A stretch of 64,000 nt of DNA from assembly GCF_900129805.1 (NCBI RefSeq), contig NZ_FQWY01000010.1:1-64000 (forward strand). Reading direction: 5' to 3'. Under the pieces are notes generated by a model. The model was not told the origin of the DNA. It was given only the letters and a program-made list of their open reading frames with translations, and searched no databases. Below are positions 8,119-16,531 of this stretch, piece after piece. Within the stretch, counting starts at the first letter, position 1. Each line of letters begins with the position of its first letter. A program made the position numbers and the translations under genes. The DNA is from Thermosyntropha lipolytica DSM 11003. Lineage in GTDB: Bacteria > Bacillota > Syntrophomonadia > Syntrophomonadales > Syntrophomonadaceae.

Positions 8119-9099
8119 ATGCGCTCTAGAATAGCTTTAATATTAATATTTACGCTCATAATAGGGCTTTTGCCCGGTTGCGGACAAAAAGCGGAAAACA
8201 GGGAACTTACCCCGGTTACAGTCATACTGGACTGGTTTCCCAATACCAACCACACCGGCCTCTATGTAGCTAAAGAAAAAGGATTTTATGAAGAAGAAGG
8301 CCTGGAGGTAAAAATAGTAAACCCGGGTGAAGGCGGAACTGCTCAGCTTATAGCTGCCGGCAAGGGAGATTTCGGCATAAGCTATCAGGAAGAAGTAACC
8401 TATGCGCGTGCCGAAGACATTCCCGTAGTAGCAATTGCTGCAGTTATACAGCATAATACTTCCGGTTTTGCCTCTCCAGCAGACAGAAATATTAAAAACC
8501 CTAAAGATTTCGAGGGCAAAACCTACGGGGGCTGGGGTTCACCTATGGAAAATGCCATGCTAAAAGCCCTGATGGACAAATACGGAGCCGACTTTAGTAA
8601 AGTGAACATAATAAACATAGGAACTGCCGACTTCTTTACCAGCCTGGAAAAAGACATCGACTTTGCCTGGATATATTACGGCTGGACCGGAATCGAAGCC
8701 GAGCTTAAAAATATTCCTTTAAATTTTATAAAGCTCCGTGACGAGCATGAAGCATTAGATTTCTATACCCCGGTTATTATAACCAGTGAAGAAAAAATAA
8801 AAAATAACCCGGAACTAGTTAAAAAATTTATGCGGGCAACCGCTAGAGGATACCAGTTCTCTATCGAAAATCCAGAACAAGCAGCTGCTATACTTCTTAA
8901 AGCAGCCCCGGAGCTTAATTCGCAATTAGTAAAGAAAAGCCAGCAATACCTGGCCGCAGAATACCAGGCCGACGCCCCCCGCTGGGGAGAGATGAAAAAG
9001 GAAGTATGGCAAAAATTTGCCGATTTTATGTATCAAAACGGGCTTATTAAGAAAAACATAGATCCCGCTAAAGCTTTTACCAACGAATTCTTGCCCTAA
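8119..9099 (+). CDS. thiY: ABC transporter substrate-binding lipoprotein, THI5-like
   Basis: A 326-residue lipoprotein with a signal peptide ending in LLPGC (lipobox, Cys21), so it is anchored outside the membrane. The mature part is an NMT1/THI5-like domain starting VTVILDWFPNTNHTGLYVA, the pyrimidine-precursor binding family, and GEGGTAQL in the ligand loop. AAGGAGG lies upstream of the ATG. It sits between permease and ATPase genes under TPP-riboswitch control, which supports a thiamine-pyrimidine ligand over sulfonates or taurine. Confidence 0.9.
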   Translation: MRSRIALILIFTLIIGLLPGCGQKAENRELTPVTVILDWFPNTNHTGLYVAKEKGFYEEEGLEVKIVNPGEGGTAQLIAAGKGDFGISYQEEVTYARAEDIPVVAIAAVIQHNTSGFASPADRNIKNPKDFEGKTYGGWGSPMENAMLKALMDKYGADFSKVNIINIGTADFFTSLEKDIDFAWIYYGWTGIEAELKNIPLNFIKLRDEHEALDFYTPVIITSEEKIKNNPELVKKFMRATARGYQFSIENPEQAAAILLKAAPELNSQLVKKSQQYLAAEYQADAPRWGEMKKEVWQKFADFMYQNGLIKKNIDPAKAFTNEFLP

Positions 9100-9114
9100 A
9101 AAAGGAGTCCTGAC

Positions 9115-9831
9115 ATGACTAAATTAGAAGCCTTAAACATCTGCAAGACCCTGGATGGGCTTTATACACTGGATAATATATCCCTGTATCTTAAAGAACA
9201 GGAACTGGTGGTAATTGTAGGTCCCAGCGGCTGCGGCAAAAGCACCCTTTTTCATATCATATCCGGTCTTATAAACCCGGATACAGGAAGGATAATCATT
9301 GACGGCAGAGATCACACCGGGCAAACAGGAAGGGTAGGCTACATGCAGCAAAAAGACCTTCTTCTGCCTTTTCGTACTGTCCTGGATAATATCGCCCTTC
9401 CTCTGGTATTAAAAGGAGAAAGCTGGCAGGAAGCGCGCAAAAAAGCAAAATCTTATCTTTCCCAGTTCGGGCTGGAGGGGTTCGCCGACTATTATCCCCG
9501 TCAGCTTTCCGGGGGTATGAAACAGAGAGCAGCCCTGCTAAGGACTTATCTTTTTGCCAGTGATATTCTGCTCTTGGACGAACCCTTTGCGGCTCTAGAC
9601 GCCATAACCAGACATAAAATGCAAAAGTGGCTGTTAAGCTTGCGTAACCAGTATAATCCAAGCATCCTTTTCATAACTCATGATATCGAAGAAGCGTTGC
9701 TCCTTGCCGACCGCATCTATGTATTTTCTCCTCTCCCCGGTAGGGTAGTCGGGGAATTTGCGGTTAAAAACCTGACTGATGAAGAAAAAAGCCTATGCAA
9801 AAAACAGATCATGCAGCTCCTTAATATGTAA
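9115..9831 (+). CDS. thiZ: ABC transporter ATP-binding protein for thiamine precursor
   Basis: A 238-residue nucleotide-binding subunit with Walker A GPSGCGKST, a Q-loop, signature LSGGMKQRAALLR, Walker B ILLLDEPFAALD and a switch histidine in ITHD. It follows thiY by 15 nt and ends the operon: its stop codon lies inside the shared terminator at 9830-9853. It energises the ThiX/ThiY importer. Confidence 0.92.
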   Translation: MTKLEALNICKTLDGLYTLDNISLYLKEQELVVIVGPSGCGKSTLFHIISGLINPDTGRIIIDGRDHTGQTGRVGYMQQKDLLLPFRTVLDNIALPLVLKGESWQEARKKAKSYLSQFGLEGFADYYPRQLSGGMKQRAALLRTYLFASDILLLDEPFAALDAITRHKMQKWLLSLRNQYNPSILFITHDIEEALLLADRIYVFSPLPGRVVGEFAVKNLTDEEKSLCKKQIMQLLNM

Positions 9832-9853
9832 AATGCGGATTTTCCCGCATTTT
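9830..9853. terminator. shared bidirectional terminator
   Basis: A 9-bp stem AAAATGCGG/CCGCATTTT with a 6-nt loop lies between convergent thiZ and the BadF-type gene. It overlaps both stop codons (9829-9831 plus strand, 9852-9854 minus strand). The U tract on each side is supplied by the stem's TTTT. Confidence 0.75.
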
Positions 9854-10847
9854 ACACCACTTTCAAATTCTCCCGGCTTCCCCTGCCCAGCGAACTTTCC
9901 CACCTTAAGCAGCGATCACCCCAGTAAGCTAAAGGAGTATCATCTCTTTTTATACACACTACTTCGCAGAGATTGGCACATCCATTACATGTAAAGCTCT
10001 GGGAAACAAAATCCCCGGTAAGGATAAAATCATCACCTTTAAAAAGGCTCCTTCGCCCGTAACCTTCCACATATTCCTTGGCCAGGATAGCTGCTCCTAT
10101 AGCTCCCATAACATTATAATGTTCAGGTACTATTACCCGGCAGCCCAGAAACTTCTCAAAAGCTTTCCGCAAACCTATATTGGCAGCCACCCCGCCCTGG
10201 AAAACAACCGGCTCAGCTATCCTTTTTCCTTTAGCTACATTGTTCATATAGTTTCTAACCAGAGCTTCACAAAGCCCCATCAATATGTCTTCTACCGGAT
10301 ACCCCATCTGCTGTTTATGAATCATATCTGATTCGGCAAACACTCCACAGCGTCCGGCTATACGCACCGGCTGAGAAGAAGCAACCGCTTTCCTGCCAAA
10401 ATCCTCTATAGGTATATTGAGCCTGGCTGCCTGCTGGTCAAGAAAAGAACCGGTTCCGGCTGCACATACCGTATTCATAGCAAAATCAGTTACAATGCCA
10501 TTTTCCATTATGATTATCTTGGAATCCTGCCCTCCGATTTCGATTATCGTCCTGACATCAGGATAAAGATAAGAAGCAGCTACGGCATGAGCAGTAATTT
10601 CATTTTTTACTATATCGGCTCCTAACAATATACTGGCTAAATGCCGCCCGCTTCCCGTAGTTCCTACCCCTCTTATATCAATCTTACCTTCTATCCCCTC
10701 TTTTATCTTCATATAACCTTCCCTTATTGCTTTAACCGGATTACCCTGGGTACGCAGATAAATTTTTTCTCTAACTTTTCCCCTTTGATCTACTAGAACA
10801 AAATTGCTGCTCACTGACCCTATATCTACACCTAAATAACAAATCAA
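9852..10847 (-). CDS. BadF/HgdC-type ATPase, dehydratase/reductase activator
   Basis: ASKHA-fold ATPase that in characterised relatives (HgdC, BcrA/D) drives one-electron transfer to a partner Fe-S enzyme. The 331 residues show GVDIGSVSS at the N-terminus, GGQDSK, and the two cysteines that bridge a [4Fe-4S] cluster across the dimer, C128 (VCAAGTGSF) and C167 (GRCGVFAESD). A C-terminal extension carries five more Cys (287, 290, 294, 298, 313) that could hold another cluster. TTG start with AAAGGGG 8 nt upstream. Last gene of the spoVA-linked run. The partner is probably one or both of the next two proteins; substrate unknown. Confidence 0.85.
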   Translation of the reverse strand: MICYLGVDIGSVSSNFVLVDQRGKVREKIYLRTQGNPVKAIREGYMKIKEGIEGKIDIRGVGTTGSGRHLASILLGADIVKNEITAHAVAASYLYPDVRTIIEIGGQDSKIIIMENGIVTDFAMNTVCAAGTGSFLDQQAARLNIPIEDFGRKAVASSQPVRIAGRCGVFAESDMIHKQQMGYPVEDILMGLCEALVRNYMNNVAKGKRIAEPVVFQGGVAANIGLRKAFEKFLGCRVIVPEHYNVMGAIGAAILAKEYVEGYGRRSLFKGDDFILTGDFVSQSFTCNGCANLCEVVCIKRDDTPLAYWGDRCLRWESSLGRGSRENLKVV

Positions 10848-10872
10848 AAATACCGCACCCCTTTGCTGTTTT

Positions 10873-11979
10873 TTAAATTATTCTCTCCTTAACCATTTTT
10901 CTTTCCCTCTGTTTTTGCCTTTTCAGCATATCAACAAAAGCTTCCAGCCGGGTAGCTATACCCGCATCGGCAGCATGTTCATCGAAATATAATGTCATAC
11001 AGGGAATACCCTCCCTGGCTTTTACTTCATGCAAGATAGACTGGGCTACAATTTCCGGCATACAGGTCAAAGGCCCTATCTGAATAACCCCATCATAACC
11101 TTTGCGGGCAAAATCTACGGCTGAACCTACTGATTCCTGCCCATGCCCTCCCACCCAGTATTTAAGGTAAGGATAGGCACATTTTATAATATGTTTATGA
11201 TCAGATTTAAGCAGCATCCCCCCTAAAAGATGGTCATTAACCCAGCTGCTGGCATATATGTTGCGGGTAACCTCAACATTCAGCCTCCCCAGATGGCTTA
11301 CGATATTATAATTAGAAGCCGGCTCTAAAACCGTATATATTTCCCCTAAAAGCCCTATTTTCAGTATTTCTTCATCATGTCTCTCCAGCCTTTCCAGTTC
11401 CGCCATATATTCCGGCCAGGCCTTATCGACTTCTTCCTTATTATTAGCCCGGTCCAGAGCCTCCAAACATCGGGTATAGAGCTTTTCCGCCTCCTCTTTA
11501 TCTTTAACCCGGGGTAAAAAATATTCCCGCTTCCTTTCCACAATTTCCACCGTTCTCAGCTTATGCCAGGCAAATTTAACCGCCCTTACTGCTTCTATAA
11601 ACGAAACATTTTCGGCCAGAGCCCTAAGCTGGGAAAAAAGCTCCGACAACTTAAAATCAGGTGCTTCCAGAATAACCATCTTAAAATCATAACCTAAATC
11701 TCTTAATATCTCCCTTTCCACCTGGGCATAATAGCCAAAACGGCAAGGTCCCCATCCTCCTGCCATCACAATAGTATCTGCACCCCGGTCAAGGGCTTCT
11801 ATAAAATTGCCCACATTTATCTTAAGCGGCATACAGGCAAACTCAGGTGCATACTTAACTCCCAGGGCAATTGTATTCCTGGTAATAGGGGGAGGAGGCA
11901 CCACCTCCAGCTTAAGTCCTTTAAGGAGTGCCTTTATGGCTATACCTGTATTACCCATAGCAGGGTAAGTAACCTTCAT
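10873..11979 (-). CDS. 2-hydroxyacyl-CoA dehydratase-like protein (COG3581 type)
   Basis: A 368-residue soluble protein of the group usually found as the C-terminal part of very large activase-related proteins (COG1924-COG3580-COG3581). Conserved-looking Cys are in FACMPLKINVG, GGWGPCRFGYY, GPLTCMPEI and GIPCMTLYFDEH, candidates for Fe-S ligands as in the dehydratase D/E subunits. Its C-terminus repeats the T-R-L-E-A-F-x-D-M-L motif also found in the next protein. ATG with AGGAGG 10 nt upstream; overlaps the preceding gene by 29 nt. The reaction is unknown. Confidence 0.75.
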   Translation of the reverse strand: MKVTYPAMGNTGIAIKALLKGLKLEVVPPPPITRNTIALGVKYAPEFACMPLKINVGNFIEALDRGADTIVMAGGWGPCRFGYYAQVEREILRDLGYDFKMVILEAPDFKLSELFSQLRALAENVSFIEAVRAVKFAWHKLRTVEIVERKREYFLPRVKDKEEAEKLYTRCLEALDRANNKEEVDKAWPEYMAELERLERHDEEILKIGLLGEIYTVLEPASNYNIVSHLGRLNVEVTRNIYASSWVNDHLLGGMLLKSDHKHIIKCAYPYLKYWVGGHGQESVGSAVDFARKGYDGVIQIGPLTCMPEIVAQSILHEVKAREGIPCMTLYFDEHAADAGIATRLEAFVDMLKRQKQRERKMVKERII

Positions 11980-12937
11980 CCCTTTTCTTCCTCCTTGCCA
12001 GCATATCGCAAAACGCTTCTAAACGCGTAATTATTCCGCCTTCTCCGGTATGCTCATCTAGGGTTAAAAGCATAAAAGGTTTTTTTACCTTGCGTTCAAT
12101 CACTTCACCGATGAGCGAATCAGGCCCACAACCAAAACATGCCACATATATAATCCCGTCAATATCTGGAGATTTATCCATATATAAAGCACTGCCTACC
12201 ATTTTGCGTCCTAAAGTCCAGAAAACCCTTTTAGGAAGGGTAGAAGCTTCCTTCTCTATCCCTTCTGTCGGCAGATGCTCAGATAGATAAACCTTCACTC
12301 CCATACCCCGCAATTTTTTTATAACTGACATGCTTATAAAATCGTCATATAGAGAATATCCATGTCCCAAAACTCCTATATGAAGGGGAGTATCTAAGGG
12401 CAGAGAAATTTCTTCCCCTTGCCACACTTTTATAGCTTCATCCCTGGTGTATCCCTGTCTGGCGATCATGCGATAGGAAAAATATTCCTCAAGCGCATAG
12501 TTATAAGCCTTCTTGATCTGACGGTAGTTAACATTTAAAATCTTTCCCAGTCTTGCAAGTTCCTTTTGCCAGCCTTTATCCCCCCGGCTCAGATCAACGG
12601 TTATATCAATAACCTCCGGCAAATCTTTTATACCTGCCCTTATCATATCAGGAAGTCCCATGAATTTAGGGCATATATAGCTTTTAGGCTCTATGCTTAC
12701 CAGCCGGGGTAAAAATATATAATCAACCCCTTTTCCTTTAAGCTCATTTACATGTCCGTAATACACCTTTATAGGAAAACAGGCTTCATCCACAGCCAGA
12801 GTTACTCCATCGTCTACTATCTTCTTGTTGGTAGGAGATGACCTGACCACCACTAACCCCAGAAAACGGAAAAAAGCTTCCCATAGAGGATAATAATAGT
12901 AATAAAACAAACCTTGCGGAATACCTACCTTTTTCAT
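11951..12937 (-). CDS. activase-related protein (COG3580/DUF2229 type)
   Basis: A 328-residue protein starting KKVGIPQGLFYYYYYPLW, typical of DUF2229/COG3580. Cys are in DEACFPIKVYYGH, SYICPKFMGLPD and YVACFGCGPDS, and ITRLEAFCDML ends the domain. These resemble the Fe-S-binding subunits of 2-hydroxyacyl-CoA dehydratases, but no substrate is known for this branch. Met2 is preferred as start. The AGGAGG that serves it lies inside the last codons and stop of spoVAF, so the two genes are translationally linked. That link to a sporulation gene is unusual and is discussed as a finding. Confidence 0.75.
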   Translation of the reverse strand: MKKVGIPQGLFYYYYYPLWEAFFRFLGLVVVRSSPTNKKIVDDGVTLAVDEACFPIKVYYGHVNELKGKGVDYIFLPRLVSIEPKSYICPKFMGLPDMIRAGIKDLPEVIDITVDLSRGDKGWQKELARLGKILNVNYRQIKKAYNYALEEYFSYRMIARQGYTRDEAIKVWQGEEISLPLDTPLHIGVLGHGYSLYDDFISMSVIKKLRGMGVKVYLSEHLPTEGIEKEASTLPKRVFWTLGRKMVGSALYMDKSPDIDGIIYVACFGCGPDSLIGEVIERKVKKPFMLLTLDEHTGEGGIITRLEAFCDMLARRKKRDEGYLPCYG

Positions 12938-12940
12938 CAT

Positions 12941-14440
12941 CTACCTCCTTCGTTTAAAAGCAGGTTCAGGCTGCCTGCGCACATCCTTTGTCTTTAAAAC
13001 TTCCGGCCTTATATCCTGCATGGAAATAGGTGAACGTATCAATATGCTTTTTAAGGCCCGGTAATTAAAAGGTATCAAGGGCCATAAATAGGGAACATTA
13101 AAAGACCTGGTCAAAACTAAAAGCAAAAATACTAAACCTGCTGTAACCAGAAGACCCGGCAGTTTAAAAAATCCTACCCCCAAAAGCATAAACAGACGGG
13201 CCAGTCGGTTGGCCTGAGCCAGCTCATAGCTGGGGGTAGAAAAAGTTCCTACAGCCACAATAGCCGTATATATAATTACCTCCGGCACCAAAAGCCCAAT
13301 CTGTACTGCAATATCGCCAATAAGAAGAGCAGCTATTACCCCTAAAGCTGTAGCCAGAGGGGAAGGAGTATGGATAGCCGCCATGCGCATAAGGTCAAGA
13401 GCCAGCTCCCCAATAAGAAACTGTATAAATATGGGTATTTCCCCTACTTTTTTGGGGCCTATAAAGTCAAGGGCTTCCGGCAAAAGCTCAGGAGAAAGGG
13501 CAAAAAGAAGCCATAAAGGGGTTATAATAACCGAAGCTATTATAGCTAAAAACCTTACCAGCCTTACATAAACACCTATGGCCGGGTTTTGCCTGTATTC
13601 CTCCACATGCTGTATATGATGAAAAAAAGTAGCCGGCAAAATCATAACACTGGGTGAAGTATCTACCAAAACCAGGATATGTCCTTCAAAAAGATGAGCA
13701 GCCGCCACATCAGGCCTTTCGGTATATCTTACCCTGGGAAACGGGTTCCATACACTTCCCGGAACTATAAGCTCTTCCAAAGCCTTTTCCGCCATAGGGA
13801 TAGCATCTATCTCAATCTCTTCAATCCTTTTAATAACTTCCTCTACCAATTCAGGATTAGCTACATCTTCCAGATATGATATACATATATCGGTCTTAGA
13901 CCTGCGCCCCACATTAACCAGTTTATTTCTGAGCCTGGGATCCCTTACCCTCCGCCTTATAAGGGCTGTATTAAAAACAATAGTCTCGGTAAAACCATCC
14001 CGGGAACCGCGCACTACCCTCTCAATATCAGGTTCTTCCGGATTTCGCGCCGGGTAAGTCCTGGCATCTATAATCAGGGCTTCTTCCAGCCCATCAACCA
14101 GGAGGATAATAGAACCGGAAAGAACCATTAAAAGAAGCTCATCAACTTTATTTTCTTTATCCATTTCAATATAAGGAATATAAGTCTCTATCTTAGCCAA
14201 AAAATCATCCTGCCACATTTCCTGTTCATATTCGAGAATGGACAGGCTCTGCATTATCTCGGTCAAGGCTTCATCTTTGACAAAACCGTCAATCGCTATA
14301 AAGGCACCCATGCGGCAGGCTATTTTAAAACGGCGGATAATTACATCAAAACTTTCATCTGCTCCCAATTCCTTGCGGAAAAACTCCAGGTTTTTATCCA
14401 GATCTTTGCCTATATAAAGATGTTGCTCCTTCTTAAACAT
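12941..14440 (-). CDS. spoVAF: SpoVAF/GerA-family spore membrane protein
   Basis: A 499-residue protein of the GerA A-subunit family. The N-terminal half is soluble (about 1-290, with the conserved EEALIIDARTYPARNPEEPD segment, positions about 120-140), the C-terminal half has several membrane helices. SpoVAF proteins accompany the SpoVA channel and act in spore germination in the inner membrane. It follows spoVAEB by 15 nt. SpoVAEA, which sits between these in B. subtilis, is absent. The last codons (Arg-Arg-Arg-stop) double as the ribosome binding site of the next gene. Confidence 0.9.
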   Translation of the reverse strand: MFKKEQHLYIGKDLDKNLEFFRKELGADESFDVIIRRFKIACRMGAFIAIDGFVKDEALTEIMQSLSILEYEQEMWQDDFLAKIETYIPYIEMDKENKVDELLLMVLSGSIILLVDGLEEALIIDARTYPARNPEEPDIERVVRGSRDGFTETIVFNTALIRRRVRDPRLRNKLVNVGRRSKTDICISYLEDVANPELVEEVIKRIEEIEIDAIPMAEKALEELIVPGSVWNPFPRVRYTERPDVAAAHLFEGHILVLVDTSPSVMILPATFFHHIQHVEEYRQNPAIGVYVRLVRFLAIIASVIITPLWLLFALSPELLPEALDFIGPKKVGEIPIFIQFLIGELALDLMRMAAIHTPSPLATALGVIAALLIGDIAVQIGLLVPEVIIYTAIVAVGTFSTPSYELAQANRLARLFMLLGVGFFKLPGLLVTAGLVFLLLVLTRSFNVPYLWPLIPFNYRALKSILIRSPISMQDIRPEVLKTKDVRRQPEPAFKRRR

Positions 14441-14455
14441 AAGCGAACTCCCTTT

Positions 14456-14815
14456 CTACCCTTTGGGATTAAATATGACAGCAGCAATATAGCCAAAGAT
14501 AACCGCTGCGGTTATACCCGCCGCTGCCGCTTCTATGCCGCCACTAAAAGCACCTAAAAGGCCTTTTTGCTCCACCGCTTTTAATGTGCCTTGAGTTAAA
14601 AGGTGTCCAAAACCCGAAAGAGGTATAGTAGCTCCTGCTCCTCCTATCTCTACCAGCGGCTGATAAAGCCCTAAACCACTTAAAATAGCCCCTGAAGTTA
14701 TGTACCCTACCAGAATATGTCCCGGCGTAATCTGGGCTTTGGTCAAATCCATAACCAGCTGGCCGATAAGGCATAAAATGCCGCCTACGATAAAAGCACT
14801 ATACCAGGGTACCAT
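14456..14815 (-). CDS. spoVAEB: SpoVAEB, spore DPA channel subunit
   Basis: A 119-residue membrane protein with four hydrophobic helices and the family motif GAGATIPLSGFGHLL (about 59-73). In Bacillus and Clostridium, SpoVAC, SpoVAD and SpoVAEB form the conserved core needed to move dipicolinic acid into and out of the spore. The gene is 15 nt downstream of spoVAD and 15 nt upstream of spoVAF. Confidence 0.93.
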   Translation of the reverse strand: MVPWYSAFIVGGILCLIGQLVMDLTKAQITPGHILVGYITSGAILSGLGLYQPLVEIGGAGATIPLSGFGHLLTQGTLKAVEQKGLLGAFSGGIEAAAAGITAAVIFGYIAAVIFNPKG

Positions 14816-14830
14816 CTTCTCTTACCTCCT

Positions 14831-15841
14831 CTAATTCATCTCCACCGCTACCGCATGGGCTACACAGGGAATACTTTCTCCCTGAAACATGGAAGTAGGA
14901 CTCATCAAAGCTCCCGTAGCCACCAGAAGTAATTTCTTTAAACTTCCTTCCTGCATCTTTTTAAGCAGAGGACCGCAGAGCATGCAGGCAGCACAGCCAC
15001 ATCCGCTTCCTCCGGCATTAACATCCTGGTTTTCATCATAGAGCAGTACCCCACAGTCATTATAAAAAGGCTTAGGAACTATTCCCTTTACTACAAAAAG
15101 CTCTTCCGCAATAGCTTTCCCTATCTTACCTAAATCACCGGTAAGGATAAGATCATAATAATCCGGGCTTCTTTTAAGATCATCCAGATGTGCCTTTATA
15201 GTATCTACAGCTGCAGGCGCCATCGCACTTCCCATATTGGACATGTCCTTCTGCCCCATATCAACAACCTTGCCTACCGTAGCCGCTGTTATACGAGGAC
15301 CTGAGCCCTCAGATTGCAAAACTACAGCTCCAGCAGCAGTTGCTGTCCACTGCGTAGTAACCGTAGGCTGCACCCCTTGTTCCGTAGGAAAGCGAAACTG
15401 CCTTTCTGCCGTATGATGGTGACTGGAAGTAGCTGCCACTACTTTGCTGAAAAAACCGCCATCAACCAGCATAGCACCTAAAAGCAGGGATTCGGCCATA
15501 GTTGAACAGGCTCCGTAAAGCCCTAATAAAGGAAGGCTTAAATCGCGAGCCGCATAGTTGGCAGAAATAGTCTGATTTAACAGGTCTCCAGCCAGAATAA
15601 CCTCTATATCATCTTCCTTAAGGTTAGCCTTATTTATGGCCAGTTTCACCGCTTCCCTCAGCATTTTGCTCTCTGCCTTTTCCCAGGTCTTTTCCCCAAA
15701 CATATAGTCAGGCAGCACCTGGTCAAAATAGCTGCCAAAAGGGCCTTTCCCTTCATCTGGTCCCACTATGCTGGCAGATGACGTAATAACCGGAGGATTA
15801 TGAAAAACTACCGTCTGCTTACCTCTTTTCTTGCCTGGCAT
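14831..15841 (-). CDS. spoVAD: SpoVAD, dipicolinic acid-binding subunit
   Basis: A 336-residue soluble protein with a thiolase-like fold, e.g. GLYGACSTMAESLLLGAML and GGSGCGCAACMLCGPLL. SpoVAD is the subunit shown to bind dipicolinic acid in Bacillus and sits on the outer face of the spore inner membrane. Full family length. Preceded by spoVAC by 23 nt. Expressed in the forespore in known species. Confidence 0.95.
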   Translation of the reverse strand: MPGKKRGKQTVVFHNPPVITSSASIVGPDEGKGPFGSYFDQVLPDYMFGEKTWEKAESKMLREAVKLAINKANLKEDDIEVILAGDLLNQTISANYAARDLSLPLLGLYGACSTMAESLLLGAMLVDGGFFSKVVAATSSHHHTAERQFRFPTEQGVQPTVTTQWTATAAGAVVLQSEGSGPRITAATVGKVVDMGQKDMSNMGSAMAPAAVDTIKAHLDDLKRSPDYYDLILTGDLGKIGKAIAEELFVVKGIVPKPFYNDCGVLLYDENQDVNAGGSGCGCAACMLCGPLLKKMQEGSLKKLLLVATGALMSPTSMFQGESIPCVAHAVAVEMN

Positions 15842-15864
15842 AAATCTCTCCCTGCCTTTTTAAA

Positions 15865-16329
15865 TTAGCTGTTGATAAAAACCTTGAGCAGTCCTATAAA
15901 GAAAGCTACAGCAAAACCAAAAACCAGCGTAGGCCCAGCTACGCTGAAAATCCTGGCTCCTACCCCGAAGATATACCCTTCTCTTTTAAATTCCATCGCT
16001 GATGCTACTATGGCATTGGCAAAGCCGGTAATCGGAACAATAGACCCGGCACCTGCCCTTTTCCCCAGTTCATCATATACACCAAGTCCGGTAGCCAGAG
16101 CCGCCAGAAAAATCATAATTATGGATGTATAGCTGGCTGCATCCTGCCTGCTCATTCCTAGACCCATAAAATAATTCTGTATAAACTGGGCCAAAGTGCA
16201 GATAAGCCCCCCTACCACAAAAGCCCATATACAGTTTTTTAAAACCGGCGGTTTAGGCTTTACCTTATTAACTAAATCGTCATATTCCTTTTGTTCTATA
16301 TTTTTCAGCTCTAAATTCTGCTCTTCCAT
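15865..16329 (-). CDS. spoVAC: SpoVAC, spore DPA channel subunit
   Basis: A 154-residue membrane protein with about four helices and the signature GAGSIVPITGFANAIVASAMEF split across residues 93-114. SpoVAC is a mechanosensitive channel component in Bacillus. GGAGAG lies 5 nt upstream of the ATG. First gene of the spoVA run, with a candidate sigma-G promoter 35-60 nt upstream. SpoVAA and SpoVAB are missing, as is usual in clostridia. Confidence 0.93.
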   Translation of the reverse strand: MEEQNLELKNIEQKEYDDLVNKVKPKPPVLKNCIWAFVVGGLICTLAQFIQNYFMGLGMSRQDAASYTSIIMIFLAALATGLGVYDELGKRAGAGSIVPITGFANAIVASAMEFKREGYIFGVGARIFSVAGPTLVFGFAVAFFIGLLKVFINS

Positions 16330-16357
16330 TATCTCTCCATTCGCCTCCTTACCAGAT

Positions 16358-16388
16358 TATTATGAACACTAATAAAGCCTATTATTCT
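16358..16388 (-). promoter_or_regulatory. candidate sigma-G promoter of the spoVA operon
   Basis: Minus strand: AGAATA (16383-16388), 18-nt spacer, CATAATA (16358-16364). This matches the forespore sigma-G pattern (TGAATA, 17-18 nt, CATACTA in B. subtilis) closely, and spoVA operons are known sigma-G targets. Confidence 0.7.
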
Positions 16389-16405
16389 TTCCTGCCGGTA
16401 AAATC

Positions 16406-16438
16406 AAAAAAAAAAAAAAGCCGGCCTTCAAGCCAGCT
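16406..16438 (-). terminator. terminator downstream of the DUF554 gene
   Basis: Minus strand: 7-bp stem AGCTGGC/GCCGGCT (one G-T pair), 6-nt loop, then a run of 13 T. It separates the upstream DUF554/ligA/pcrA transcript from the spoVA promoter. Confidence 0.9.
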
Positions 16439-16446
16439 AACTTTTT

Positions 16447-16502
16447 AATTTGGGGACGGTTCTTTTTTTAAAAACTATTACCATTCGAAAAGTTTTTAAT
16501 TC
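16447..16502. repeat. REP-like repeat, copy B
   Basis: AATTTGGGGACGGTTCT (16447-16463) is the exact reverse complement of the 17-mer at 4633-4649. The following TAAAAACTATTAC is shared too. After it, copy A (minus strand) reads GAATG and copy B reads CATTC, i.e. a 5-nt core is flipped between TTAC and a G-A-rich flank. Confidence 0.65.
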
Positions 16503-16531
16503 AAGCACCTTTTCTAAATCAAAAAATAACC

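Noticed and set aside
7423-8454. Minus-strand frames within the thiamine operon
   Set aside because: No ribosome binding site, and the plus-strand genes here match known families over full length.
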